Part shown: positions 42,112-51,136 of the stretch, one piece after another
How the letters are laid out: each line of letters begins with the position of its first letter
Position numbering within the stretch: position 1 is the first letter of the stretch
Notes under the pieces: generated by a model
Databases searched by the model: none
The model's input: the letters and a program-made list of their open reading frames with translations, nothing else
What the model was told of the DNA's origin: nothing
Assembly: GCF_001748085.1 (NCBI RefSeq)
Contig: NZ_BBZK01000010.1
Location: forward strand, 220,995-284,994
Direction: 5' to 3'
DNA: 64,000 nt
Origin: Streptomyces sp. TP-A0874
GTDB taxonomy: Bacteria > Actinomycetota > Actinomycetes > Streptomycetales > Streptomycetaceae
Made by a program: the position numbers and the translations under genes

Positions 42112-43512
42112 TCAGCGCACCTCGACGAAGGCCTCGGCGGTCCGTGCCGGGCGCGGCCGGGGCGGAGCGGCGGGGTACCCGACCGCGACCGCGCCCATCG
42201 GGTCCCAGTCGGCGGGCAGTTCGAGCACCTCCCGCACGACTTCCCGGCAGAACATCGTCGAGGACACCCACGCCGAGGCGAGCCCCTCCCCGGCCAGGCC
42301 CACCAGGAGGTTCTGCACCCCGGCCCCGGCGGCGACCACGAACATCTCCCGTTCCGCGGCGGCCCGCCGCGCGTCGGGATATCGGTGCGCGCCGTCGGCG
42401 ACCAGACACGGCACCACGAGGTAGGGGGCCTTCCGCAGCACATCGCCCCGGCGGATCCGGCGGGCGATCCGCTCCTCGGAGAAACCGTCACCGCGCAGAT
42501 CGGCGACCCAGGCGTCCCGCATGGCGTCCAGCAGTCGCAGCCTGGCCCCCTCCGACTCCAGCAGCACGAACCGCCAGGGGGCGGTGTGGTGCGGGGCGGG
42601 GGCCGTCACGGCCAGGGCCACCGCGCGCCGCACCGCGTCGCCGTCCACCGGTTGCTCGGTGAACTCCCGTACCGTGCGGCGGAGCGTCACCGCCTCCCGC
42701 ACCGCCTCAGAGGTACCCAACCGGAACATGTCGTCCACCGCGGAGCGCACCAGAGCCCGGGCGCCGGAGTCGTCCCCGTCCGCGCCGGCGGTGCGATCCG
42801 CCGCCGGGTCGACGACCCGCGGCAGACCGCGCAACACGGCGACCGGGAGCCCGTCGGTCTTGCCCTTCACGAGGTCGCCGGCGGCGGCGAGTTCGTCGGC
42901 GGTGGCGACCACCGTGGCGCTGAGCGGGTTGCCGTGCGGGTCGCTGCCGCCGCGCAGGTCGTCGAGGACCCGCACACCGGAGGCGCCGACGGCCACATCG
43001 GTGAGGCCGTTGCGCCAGGGCCGGCCGAAGGTGTCGGTGACGACGACGCCGACCTCCACCCCGAGCAGTTCCCGCAGCCGGAGCCGGAGCGCCCGCGCGG
43101 AGGCGTCCGGGTCCTCGGGCAACAACAGCACGGTGCCCGGTTCGGTGTTGGAGGCGTCGACCCCAGCGGCGGCCATCACGAAGCCGTGCCGGGTCTCGAC
43201 GATCCGGGTCGGCCCGCGGCGGGCCACCACCCGGACGGTCTCGGCGTCTATGGCCGCCTCCCGGTCGGTGGCCCGCAGGAGTCGGCCCTCCGCCTTGCTG
43301 ACGATCTTCGAGGTCACCAGCAGCACGTCGCCCTGGGCCAGGCCCGGTGCGCCGGCGGCGCCGGCGGCCCCCGCGATCAGCTTGGCGAGGTCGTCGCCGG
43401 GACGGACCTCCGGGATGCCCGGCAGCGCCCACACGGTGTACGAGGGCGCGGTGTCCGAGGGCGCGGTGTCCGAGGGTGCCGTGTCCGAGGTCGCGGCGGC
43501 TTCGGCGTTCAT
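42112..43512 (-). CDS. fbiB: Coenzyme F420:L-glutamate ligase / dehydro-F420-0 reductase
   Basis: 466-residue fusion. Residues about 25-245 are the CofE gamma-glutamyl ligase (ALPGIPEVRPGDDLAKLI, LVTSKIVSKAEGRLL, VVVTDTFGRPWRNGLTDVAV). The remaining half is an FMN nitroreductase-like domain (TLRRTVREFTEQPVDG, APHHTAPWRFVLLES, AGAGVQNLLVGLAGEGLASA). The fusion adds the glutamate tail to F420 and reduces the dehydro-precursor. The start overlaps the fbiA stop by 4 bp (ATGA), so the two are coupled. The N-terminus carries a short threefold repeat DTAPS from a 15-bp DNA repeat. Confidence 0.96.
   Translation of the reverse strand: MNAEAAATSDTAPSDTAPSDTAPSYTVWALPGIPEVRPGDDLAKLIAGAAGAAGAPGLAQGDVLLVTSKIVSKAEGRLLRATDREAAIDAETVRVVARRGPTRIVETRHGFVMAAAGVDASNTEPGTVLLLPEDPDASARALRLRLRELLGVEVGVVVTDTFGRPWRNGLTDVAVGASGVRVLDDLRGGSDPHGNPLSATVVATADELAAAGDLVKGKTDGLPVAVLRGLPRVVDPAADRTAGADGDDSGARALVRSAVDDMFRLGTSEAVREAVTLRRTVREFTEQPVDGDAVRRAVALAVTAPAPHHTAPWRFVLLESEGARLRLLDAMRDAWVADLRGDGFSEERIARRIRRGDVLRKAPYLVVPCLVADGAHRYPDARRAAAEREMFVVAAGAGVQNLLVGLAGEGLASAWVSSTMFCREVVREVLELPADWDPMGAVAVGYPAAPPRPRPARTAEAFVEVR
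43441..43485 (-). repeat. 15-bp tandem repeat, three copies, in the fbiB 5' end
   Basis: CGAGGGCGCGGTGTC twice perfectly (43441-43455, 43456-43470) and a third copy with two changes (43471-43485). It encodes the repeated DTAPS in the FbiB N-terminus, ahead of the catalytic domain, and is in frame. Confidence 0.85.
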
Positions 43513-44531
43513 ACGCGCACCTCCTCGGCGAGGGCGAGCGCCGCGGCGGCCATCCGCTCGGTCGCGTCGACGTCGCGCATCATCAGCGGCACCGCCTGGC
43601 AGCGGATTCCCGCCGCCTCGACCTCCGGGACCGCGTCGACGTCGACCGTGTCGACCAGCCAGCCGTCCAGCAGACCGGAGCCGTAGTGCCGGGCGACGGC
43701 GGCGGCGGTGGCCTCCACGCCGACGGCCGCGAGCACCTTGTCGGCCATGCCGCGCACCGGTGCCCCGCCGACGATGGGGGAGAGGCCGACAACCGGTACG
43801 CCGGCGTCCGCGATCGCCTCCCTGATGCCCGGGACGGCGAGGATGGTGCCGATGCTGACCACCGGGTTGGAGGGCGGGAAGAGCACCACATCGGCCCCCG
43901 AGATGGCCTCCAGTACCCCGGGAGCCGGTTTGGCCTGGTCGGCGCCGACCGGCACCACGGCGTGCGCGGGCACCGAGGCGCGTAGCCGTACCCAGTACTC
44001 CTGGAAGTGCACCGCCCTGCGCCGGGGCGCACCATCCGACGCCGCCGGGCCGCCGGAGCCGTCCGGCTCTGCCGCCGGGCCGTCCTGGTCTTCCGGGGCA
44101 CTGATGAGCACATGGGTCTCGACCCGGTCGTCGGTCATGGGCAGCAGCCGCACGCCGGGCTGCCAGCGGGCGCAGAGCGCCTCGGTGACGGCGCTCAGTG
44201 GATAGCCGGCGGCCATCATCTGGGTGCGGACGATGTGCGTGGCGAAGTCCCGGTCACCGAGCCCGAACCACTCGGGGCCGACGCCGTAGGCCTTCAACTC
44301 CTCCCGCACGGTGAAGGACTCGTCGGCCCGGCCCCAACCCTGCTCCTCGTGGATCCCGCCGCCCAGGGTGTACATCACGGTGTCCAGGTCGGGGCAGACC
44401 TTGAGCCCGAAGAGATGGATGTCGTCGCCGGTGTTGCCGATCACGGTGATGTCGGCGTCCGGGGCGGCCGCTCGTAGGCCGCGGAGGAAACGGGCGCCGC
44501 CGATACCGCCGGCCAGAACCACAATGCGCAT
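43509..44531 (-). CDS. fbiA: Phosphoenolpyruvate/2-phospho-L-lactate transferase of F420 synthesis
   Basis: 340 residues, CofD/FbiA family: joins the phosphoenolpyruvyl (or lactyl) moiety to deazaflavin Fo. Motifs: VVLAGGIGGARFLRGL at the N-terminus, VIGNTGDDIHLFGLKVCPDL, and DVVLFPPSNPVVSIGTILAV with GLSPIVGGAPVRGMADKVL. It is the first gene of the fbiA-fbiB operon. fbiC (Fo synthase) is not in the window. The ATG at 44531 fits the family start exactly. Confidence 0.96.
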   Translation of the reverse strand: MRIVVLAGGIGGARFLRGLRAAAPDADITVIGNTGDDIHLFGLKVCPDLDTVMYTLGGGIHEEQGWGRADESFTVREELKAYGVGPEWFGLGDRDFATHIVRTQMMAAGYPLSAVTEALCARWQPGVRLLPMTDDRVETHVLISAPEDQDGPAAEPDGSGGPAASDGAPRRRAVHFQEYWVRLRASVPAHAVVPVGADQAKPAPGVLEAISGADVVLFPPSNPVVSIGTILAVPGIREAIADAGVPVVGLSPIVGGAPVRGMADKVLAAVGVEATAAAVARHYGSGLLDGWLVDTVDVDAVPEVEAAGIRCQAVPLMMRDVDATERMAAAALALAEEVRV

Positions 44532-44677
44532 GGGGCCAGTCTGTCAGCCCGGTGCTGCCGGCCGGGCGGGCCGTGGGCCGAACCACCCCCGGGCGTGCCG
44601 CTCCGGCACGTCCTGACCGGCCGGCTGGCGGGCCGTCAGCCCCGTGCGGTCTTCACTTTGCGAACGGATGGGTGCTT

Positions 44678-44698
44678 TGGAGTGAAGGTTTCACTCCA
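44678..44698. promoter_or_regulatory. Palindrome TGGAGTGAA-GGT-TTCACTCCA, candidate operator
   Basis: Perfect 9-bp arms with a 3-bp spacer. A related half-site TTCACTTTG lies 19 bp before it. It is about 150 bp upstream of fbiA and 385 bp upstream of whiB. Regulator unknown. Confidence 0.5.
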
Positions 44699-44979
44699 TC
44701 CGGTCATGGGGCGTGGTGAAAGGTTTGTGCCGCGCGCCGGGCGGACAGGTGGCGCAGCAGTCCGGCGGTGAGTGGCTGTTGCGCTTCTGTGATCTGGTCG
44801 TGATCAGCCATCCGGCGGTGTGCGGACTCAGGTGGTTCGAGTCGCGGGCGCGTCCCTCCCTCTGCGAGCCGCATCATCGGTTGATGGAGTTGTTGTGTCA
44901 TGGTTTCTGGCGATATCAACACTTTCCGTCTGGGCTTGGTTCCGCAGAGTGAATAAGGGGCCTAATAGCAGATCTCGGC

Positions 44980-45009
44980 TTGACTGGCCCGGATCGGCGC
45001 ACTTGTAAT
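44980..45009 (+). promoter_or_regulatory. Likely whiB promoter
   Basis: TTGACT (44980-44985), 18 bases, TGTAAT (45004-45009). Transcription would start near 45016, giving a leader of about 65 bases before whiB. Confidence 0.55.
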
Positions 45010-45081
45010 TTCACTCGTGTCGTTCGGCCGCCATCGGTAACGACGAGATCACGGGGACGCGAAGACAGACGAGGGGCGTAC

Positions 45082-45345
45082 ATGACCGAGCTGTTCCAGC
45101 AACTGCTGGTCGAGGAGGCGGACGAGGAGCTCGGGTGGCAGGAGCGGGCGCTGTGCGCGCAGACCGATCCCGAGTCGTTCTTCCCCGAGAAGGGCGGTTC
45201 CACCCGAGAGGCGAAGAAGGTCTGCCTCGCCTGCGAAGTGCGCTCCGAGTGCCTCGAGTACGCCCTCGCCAACGACGAGCGGTTCGGTATCTGGGGCGGT
45301 CTGTCCGAGCGTGAGCGGCGGAGGTTGAAGAAGGCCGCGGTCTGA
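45082..45345 (+). CDS. whiB: Sporulation regulator WhiB (iron-sulfur Wbl protein)
   Basis: 87 residues, the exact length of Streptomyces WhiB. Four cysteines (25, 48, 51, 57) hold a [4Fe-4S] cluster; the turn GIWGG (69-73) and the basic C-terminus SERERRRLKKAAV follow. WhiB acts with WhiA to stop aerial growth and start sporulation septation. In mycobacteria the equivalent WhiB2 lies next to the same F420 genes. ATG 45082 has GAGGGG 6 bases upstream. It is divergent from fbiA. Confidence 0.97.
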   Translation: MTELFQQLLVEEADEELGWQERALCAQTDPESFFPEKGGSTREAKKVCLACEVRSECLEYALANDERFGIWGGLSERERRRLKKAAV

Positions 45346-45566
45346 CGGCTCGGTGCGCTCGTTGTCGCGCGCCGGGTCGTAGGGGGCGCCGGCTGGCCGG
45401 GGAGGCCGGGAGCCGGGTTCCCGGAGCGCCGGACTGGCCCGCGGCGGACGTGGCCGGCAAGAGGTCGCCGCGGAGCCGATAGTGTGGGAGCCCGTCCGAG
45501 ACGTGCCGCCGCCCCCGCGGGGCGTGCGCGTCCACCGCAGTCCAGTGAACCGGGGCCCGCACCTCG

Positions 45567-48500
45567 ATGTCCGTGCACAGTCACGCGGCTGCCCAGTACA
45601 ACGCAGCCACTCCTGAATTCCCACGGCACGTCGTCACCGCCGTGCTGGTCTCCCACGACGGCGCCCGCTGGCTGCCCGAGGCGATCTCCGGCCTGCTGGC
45701 CCAGGAACGCCCGGTCCAGAACGTGATCGCCGCCGACACCGGCAGCGCCGACGACTCCGCCGCCCTGCTGGCCGAGGCCTTCGGGCCGGACCGGGTGCTC
45801 CACCTCGCCCGCCGCTCCAGCTTCGGCACGGCTGTCGACGAGGCGGTCCAGAACACCGAGGTGCTGACGCCGGATCAGCTGCCCTACCTGAAGCGGCCCA
45901 GTGGCTGGGACCCCGCCACCCGCACGTGGCGGGACGACATATACGACTTGCCGGAGCTGCCGCACGGCGAACCCGTCCAGTGGCTCTGGCTGCTCCACGA
46001 CGACTGCGCACCCGAACCCGACGCGCTCACCGAGCTGCTCCGGGTGGCCGACTCCAGCCCCTCGACCGGGATCGTCGGACCCAAACTGCGCGGCTGGTAC
46101 GACCGCAGGCAACTCCTCGAAGCCGGCGTCACCATCGCCCACAGCGGCCGTCGCTGGACCGGCCTCGACCGCCGCGAACAGGACCAGGGCCAACACGACC
46201 AGGTACGCCCGGTGCTCTCGGTCTCCAGCGCCGGCATGCTGATCCGGCGGGACGTGTGGGAGGAGCTCGGCGGCTTCGACCGACGGCTGCCGCTCATGCG
46301 TGACGACGTCGACCTGTGCTGGCGGGCGCAGTCCGCCGGACACCAGGTGCTCATCGCCCCCGGCGCGGTCTTCCGGCACGCCGAGGCGGCCGCCCGCGAA
46401 CGCCGGCCGATCGACTGCGCCGGCCGTTTCGCGGCCAGCCCGCACCGCGTCGACAAGGCCGGTGCGGTCTACACCATGCTGGTCAACACCCGCGGACCGG
46501 TGGCGCTGTACGTGCTCCTGCGGCTCGTCCTGGGAACCCTGCTGCGCACCCTCGCCTACCTCGTGGGCAAGGTGCCCGGTCAGGCCCTGGACGAAGTGTC
46601 CGGACTCTTCGGGGTGCTGCTGCGGCCCGGCAGGATCCTGGCCGCCCGCCGCCGACGGGGCCGACCGGTGACGGAGGCGAGCGAGCTGCGGCCGCTCTTC
46701 CCGCCCCCCGGCGCCACCGTGCGGGCCACCCTGGAACAGGTGGTGGGCAACTTCAGCGGGCGCTCCGAGCCCGAACTGGCCTCCAGCGGACGCCACGGCG
46801 CGGTCGAGTCCGGTCCCGGCGTCGACGACGACTTCCCGGAGGTCGAGCAGTTCGCCCGGCTGAAGCGGGTGGCGCGCAACCCCGGCCCGGTGCTCTTCCT
46901 GGTGCTGCTGGTGGTCTCGGTGGTCGCCTGCCGGGGGCTGTTCGGCTCCGGCGCGCTGGCCGGGGGCGCCCTGCTGCCCGCGCCCGAAGGGCTCGGCGAG
47001 CTGTGGTCGAGCTACACCTCGGCGTGGCAGCCGGTGGGCGTGGGAGGCACCGACCCGACGCCCCCGTACCTGGCCGCCGTCGCGACGCTGGCCAGTGCGC
47101 TACTCGGCAGCACCGGGCTGGCAGCCACCCTGCTGCTCGTCTGCTCCGTGCCGCTGGCCGGCTTCACCGCCTACTTCGCCGCCCGCCCGCTGGTCGACTC
47201 ACGGCTGCTCAGGGCCTGGGCGAGCGTCGCCTACGCATTCCTGCCGGCCGTCACCGGGGCGCTGGCCGGCGGCCGGCTCGGCACGGCGGTGCTGGCCATC
47301 CTGCTGCCGCTGCTGGCCCGTGCCGGTGTCGCCGCGAGCGGCCTCTCCCTGGCGGAGAGCGGCGCTCGGTCAAGCTGGCGCGCGGTGTGGGCCTTCACCC
47401 TGCTGGTGACCTTCAGCACGGCCTTCACCCCGATCGTCTGGCCGATGGCGGTACTGCTCGGTCTGGCCGTGACCGGCATCCACCTCCGGCGCGGCGCTGG
47501 ACTGGCGGGGTATCTGCCGCGGCTGGCCGCGGTGGTCCTGACGCCCATGCTCGTCCTCGCCCCCTGGTCGCTCTCGCTGCTCGGTTCGCCGGGCGCCTTC
47601 CTCCGCGAGGTCGGAGTGGAGTTCGGGGTCGGCAGCGCCTCCGCCCTCGACCTGCTCACCCTCAGCCCCGGCGGCCCCAAGACCACCGGGGGGCTGCTGT
47701 TCGTCGGCCTGCTGGCCGCCGCGCTGGCGGCCCTGCTGCGCGAGGAGCGGCAGCAGACCGTCCGCGCCGCCTGGGCGGTGGCGCTCGTCGGACTGCTGTT
47801 CGCGGCGGTCTCCAACGGTTCCGCCTGGGCGGGCCCGGCCACCCTCGTCTACGGTCTCGCCCTGCTCACCGCCGCGGCGGTCGGCGCGGAGAACGTGCGG
47901 GAGCGGGTCACCGCCCAGGACTTCGGCTGGCGGCAGCCCGTCGCCGGCCTCATCGCCCTCGCCGCCGCCGTGGCCCCGGTGGTGGCAGCCGCCGGCTGGA
48001 TGGTGCGCGGTGCGGACGGGCCGATCTCCCGACGGGACCCGGTCCAGGTACCGGCCTTCGTCGCGGAGGAGAGCGGCACCCGCGACCAGCCGCGCACCCT
48101 GGTGCTCGGCGGCGACTCGATGGACGAGATCGCCTACATGCTGGTCCGCGGCTCGGGGGCGCGGCTCGGCGACGCCGACGTGGCCGCCGCCGCCCACGGC
48201 GGCAACCGGCTCGACGGCGTGGTGGCCAACCTGGTCGCCGGCTCCGGGGCCGACCAGAGCCGCCAACTCGGTGGTTTCGCGGTGCGCTACGTCCTCCTCC
48301 GGGAGGACGCCCCGCGGGAGATGGGCAGGGTGCTGGACAGCACCCCGGGGCTGACCCGGCTCAGCCAGGAGGACGGCAGCGCGCTGTGGCGACTGGACCG
48401 GCGCGTCTCGCGGGTGACCGTCGTCCCGCCCGAGGAGAAGAGCGGTACGACCGAGGAGCCGGTGGCGGTAGCCGCCGGCCCGGTGGAGGTGCACACCGAG

Positions 48501-49355
48501 GTGCCGGATGGACCCGAGGGCAGGGTGCTGCGCCTCGCGGACCAGGCCGACCCCGGCTGGCAGGCCACCCTGGACGGGAAACCGCTGACCGCCACCACGG
48601 TCGACGGCTGGGCGCAGGGCTTCGCCCTTCCCGCGGGCGGCGGACGGCTCGACGTGACGTACCAGGCGCCGTTCACGCACACCCTCTGGCTCTGGGGCCA
48701 GGGGCTGCTCGCCCTGGTGGTGCTGGTGCTGGCCCTGCCCGGCAGGCGCCGGGAGGTCGACGACGATCTGCCGGAGGCGGTCGCCGCGGTGCCCGCCCAG
48801 CCGGTGGAGGGCGAAGGGCGGCGTGCCCGCCGGTTGCGCGCCGCTGCGGAGGCCGAGGCCGCCCGGAACGACGGCGCGGGTGAGGCGGCCCACCCCGCCG
48901 AAGCGCCGGCGGACGGGGCCGTCGGTCCGGAAGCGCCGGTCGCCCAGGAGGCGTCGGAGGCGCATGTCGGCCCCGCCGAGGAGGTCCCGGGCGCGCCGGG
49001 CCCGGCCGAGCAGCAGCAGTTCCCCGCCGAGGGCTATCCGGGCGGCTACCAGCAGCCCCACCAGGACTGGACCGGCGCACAGCCCTACGACACCGGCTAC
49101 CAGCAGCCCTACCAGCCTTACCAGGAGGTCGGCGGGCAGCCGTACCAGGACGGCCAGTACCCGGTCCAGGAGGGCGGCTACCACTCCGACCCGTACGGGG
49201 CCGGCGGGTACGGCGGCGGGCAGTACGCCGATCCCTACTACGGAGGACTGCCCTACGACCCCTACGCCGAGGGCGGCTACCCCGCCCAGCCGGGCGACAG
49301 CACGTACGGGACCGGCGGCGAGCCCGGGACCCGCCGCGACGGGAGCGACCAGTGA
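45567..49355 (+). CDS. Giant membrane glycosyltransferase (GT2) with Tyr/Gln/Gly-rich tail
   Basis: 1262 residues. Residues about 20-290 are a GT2 domain (HVVTAVLVSHDGARWLPEAI, WLWLLHDDCAPEPDALTELL, GFDRRLPLMRDDVDLCWRAQ). Then roughly a dozen transmembrane helices run from about 310 to 830, followed by an extracytoplasmic region and a last helix near 1040 (LWGQGLLALVVLVLALPG). The final 200 residues are low-complexity, changing from acidic/Ala-rich to Tyr/Gln/Gly/Pro-rich (GYQQPYQPYQEV). It probably adds sugars to a lipid-linked or surface glycan. Its stop overlaps the DUF5719 gene. The start ATG 45567 has no ribosome site, so the first residues are uncertain. Confidence 0.88.
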   Translation: MSVHSHAAAQYNAATPEFPRHVVTAVLVSHDGARWLPEAISGLLAQERPVQNVIAADTGSADDSAALLAEAFGPDRVLHLARRSSFGTAVDEAVQNTEVLTPDQLPYLKRPSGWDPATRTWRDDIYDLPELPHGEPVQWLWLLHDDCAPEPDALTELLRVADSSPSTGIVGPKLRGWYDRRQLLEAGVTIAHSGRRWTGLDRREQDQGQHDQVRPVLSVSSAGMLIRRDVWEELGGFDRRLPLMRDDVDLCWRAQSAGHQVLIAPGAVFRHAEAAARERRPIDCAGRFAASPHRVDKAGAVYTMLVNTRGPVALYVLLRLVLGTLLRTLAYLVGKVPGQALDEVSGLFGVLLRPGRILAARRRRGRPVTEASELRPLFPPPGATVRATLEQVVGNFSGRSEPELASSGRHGAVESGPGVDDDFPEVEQFARLKRVARNPGPVLFLVLLVVSVVACRGLFGSGALAGGALLPAPEGLGELWSSYTSAWQPVGVGGTDPTPPYLAAVATLASALLGSTGLAATLLLVCSVPLAGFTAYFAARPLVDSRLLRAWASVAYAFLPAVTGALAGGRLGTAVLAILLPLLARAGVAASGLSLAESGARSSWRAVWAFTLLVTFSTAFTPIVWPMAVLLGLAVTGIHLRRGAGLAGYLPRLAAVVLTPMLVLAPWSLSLLGSPGAFLREVGVEFGVGSASALDLLTLSPGGPKTTGGLLFVGLLAAALAALLREERQQTVRAAWAVALVGLLFAAVSNGSAWAGPATLVYGLALLTAAAVGAENVRERVTAQDFGWRQPVAGLIALAAAVAPVVAAAGWMVRGADGPISRRDPVQVPAFVAEESGTRDQPRTLVLGGDSMDEIAYMLVRGSGARLGDADVAAAAHGGNRLDGVVANLVAGSGADQSRQLGGFAVRYVLLREDAPREMGRVLDSTPGLTRLSQEDGSALWRLDRRVSRVTVVPPEEKSGTTEEPVAVAAGPVEVHTEVPDGPEGRVLRLADQADPGWQATLDGKPLTATTVDGWAQGFALPAGGGRLDVTYQAPFTHTLWLWGQGLLALVVLVLALPGRRREVDDDLPEAVAAVPAQPVEGEGRRARRLRAAAEAEAARNDGAGEAAHPAEAPADGAVGPEAPVAQEASEAHVGPAEEVPGAPGPAEQQQFPAEGYPGGYQQPHQDWTGAQPYDTGYQQPYQPYQEVGGQPYQDGQYPVQEGGYHSDPYGAGGYGGGQYADPYYGGLPYDPYAEGGYPAQPGDSTYGTGGEPGTRRDGSDQ

Positions 49356-50893
49356 ACCGCACCACCATGTCCCTGATCGGCGCCGTGGCGGCGCTGGCCG
49401 CCGTCACCGGTGCGGCCTCGGTGTTCGGCACTCCGGACGACGACGGGAAGAGCGGCCCGGCCGCCGCCGAGCGGCTGCCCGTCCAGCGGTCCTCGCTGCT
49501 GTGCCCGGTGCCCTCCGATTCGGAGCTGGCCGAGACGGTTTACACCTCCTTCACCCCCGCGGGGTCGGCCGGCGCGCAGGGCAGCGACCGCGCGGAACTG
49601 CTGCCGGCCGAGAACCACTCGGCCGACCGTGCCGAAGGGGACGAGGGCGAGAAGGCCGGCAAGGGGAAGAAGGCCAAGAAGCCCAAGGGCGAGGCCAAGC
49701 CCGTCGCTCCGCTGAAGAAGACCGGCCAGCCCGTGGTGGCGAGCGCGAGCAACTCCGACGCCCCGGCCCTCATCGGCAGCGCGGACGGGGCGTTCGCCCC
49801 CGGTTGGACGGTCCAGCAGACCACGGTGATATCGGCCGGCCCCAACCGCGGCGTACTGGGCGTGTCCTGTTCCGCGGCCGACACCGACTTCTGGTTCCCG
49901 GGGGTGAGCACCGCCGAAGGCCGACAGGACTACGTCCAGCTCACCAACCCCGACGACAACGCCGCCGTGGTCGACCTCGAACTCCACGACAAGGAAGGGC
50001 GGGTCACCGCGCCGACCGGCGAGGGCATCACCGTGCCGCCGGGCTCGTCGGTCTCCGTGCTGCTCTCCACGCTGACCGCCAAGCCGACCACCAACATCAC
50101 CGTGCACGCCGTCGCCCGCGCCGGCCGGGTGGGGGCCTCGGTGCAGGCCTCGGACGACAAGCTCGGCGGCGACTGGCTGCCGGCCGCGGGAGAGCCCGCA
50201 GGCAGTGCCGTCCTGCCCGGCATCCCGGCCGACGCCACCTCCGTGCGGCTCGTCGCCATGGCCACCGGTGACCGGGACGCCGACCTGCGACTCCAACTCG
50301 CAGGGCGGACCGGCAAGCTCACCCCGGCGGGCCACGAGACCCTGCATCTGAAGCGGGGCATGACGGCGGCGGTCGACCTGGCCGACGTCACCAAGGGGGA
50401 GGCCGGCTCGCTGCTGTTGAGCCCGTCCGACGAGGGCCGGCCGGCGCCTTTCGTCGCCGCGCTGCGGGTCACCCGGGGTGAGGGCGCCAGTCAGGAGATG
50501 GCGTTCATCCCGGCTACCTCGGCGATCGAGCGGCACGCCAGCGTCGCCGACAACCGGGCCAAGGGCACCAGCCTCTCCCTGGTGGCGCCGGAGAAGACCG
50601 CGAAGGTGAAGGTCGTCAGCTCGGCCGGGTCGAAGGGCGGCGAGCCAACGGAGAAGACCTACACCGTGAAGGCCGGTACCACGCTCGAGGTTCAGCCCTC
50701 ACCCCCGACCGAGGGCAAGGGCGCCTACGCGCTGAGTGTGGAGCGGGTCTCCGGCGGTCCCGTGTACGCGGCGCGGATGCTGGAACTCCCCGAAGGCGGC
50801 ATTCCGATGTTCACCGTCCAGACCCTCCCGGACGACCGCGGAAGCGTCGTGGTGCCCGGAACGAGGCAGGACCTGTCGTTGCTGACCAGCTGA
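49352..50893 (+). CDS. DUF5719 secreted/anchored protein
   Basis: 513 residues starting with GTG that overlaps the preceding stop by 4 bp. N-terminal hydrophobic helix (MSLIGAVAALAAVTGAASVF) without a clear cleavage site, then a charged Lys/Glu-rich linker (GEKAGKGKKAKKPKGEAKPV), followed by beta-rich DUF5719 sequence (DTDFWFPGVSTAEGRQDYVQ, LTNPDDNAAVVDLELHDKEG). The protein is likely anchored in the membrane and faces the outside. Translational coupling to the large glycosyltransferase suggests a complex or shared pathway; its biochemical role is unknown. Confidence 0.85.
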   Translation: MNRTTMSLIGAVAALAAVTGAASVFGTPDDDGKSGPAAAERLPVQRSSLLCPVPSDSELAETVYTSFTPAGSAGAQGSDRAELLPAENHSADRAEGDEGEKAGKGKKAKKPKGEAKPVAPLKKTGQPVVASASNSDAPALIGSADGAFAPGWTVQQTTVISAGPNRGVLGVSCSAADTDFWFPGVSTAEGRQDYVQLTNPDDNAAVVDLELHDKEGRVTAPTGEGITVPPGSSVSVLLSTLTAKPTTNITVHAVARAGRVGASVQASDDKLGGDWLPAAGEPAGSAVLPGIPADATSVRLVAMATGDRDADLRLQLAGRTGKLTPAGHETLHLKRGMTAAVDLADVTKGEAGSLLLSPSDEGRPAPFVAALRVTRGEGASQEMAFIPATSAIERHASVADNRAKGTSLSLVAPEKTAKVKVVSSAGSKGGEPTEKTYTVKAGTTLEVQPSPPTEGKGAYALSVERVSGGPVYAARMLELPEGGIPMFTVQTLPDDRGSVVVPGTRQDLSLLTS

Positions 50894-50979
50894 CCGGTCG
50901 GGCTCTGCGCGCCCAGGCCCTTCCACGTCAGGGCCGGAGGCCGCGACGCCGCGGAGAGCCGAACGCGAGGGCATGAGAT

Positions 50980-51133
50980 TTGTCCCGTAATCCCTGGCGG
51001 GCGCACGACGACAGCTGCGGCACCTCGCCGCGTCGTCGGAACATCCCGATACGCCCAGTACCGGGGCGTCCCTCCGCCTTGCGATGCACCGCATCTGACG
51101 CCGTGCGCTGATCCACCGGGGACTACGGGACAA
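50980..51133. repeat. Long palindromic intergenic element, copy A
   Basis: 154 bp bounded by TTGTCCCGTA and TACGGGACAA (15-bp arms with one mismatch). Further inside, GCGCACGACGACAGCTGC pairs with GCATCTGACGCCGTGCGC (15 of 18), and the centre is ACGCCC/GGGCGT (51051-51069). The whole unit can fold as one stem. Similar sequence recurs at 56227-56363. It lies between the DUF5719 and metallopeptidase ends, which are convergent. Confidence 0.75.
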
Positions 51134-51136
51134 CCC

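Larger units (their letters stand above)
44532..45081. other. 550-bp control region between fbiA and whiB
   Basis: No gene accepted. It is less GC-rich than the coding DNA in its right half and contains the palindrome 44678-44698 and the promoter-like pair 44980-45009. Such a long upstream region is fitting for a developmental regulator with several promoters. Confidence 0.6.

Noticed and set aside
44704..44952. Small open frames on both strands in the fbiA-whiB gap
   Set aside because: Their codons do not show the G/C third-position bias of this genome, there is no ribosome site, and the protein sequence resembles nothing.
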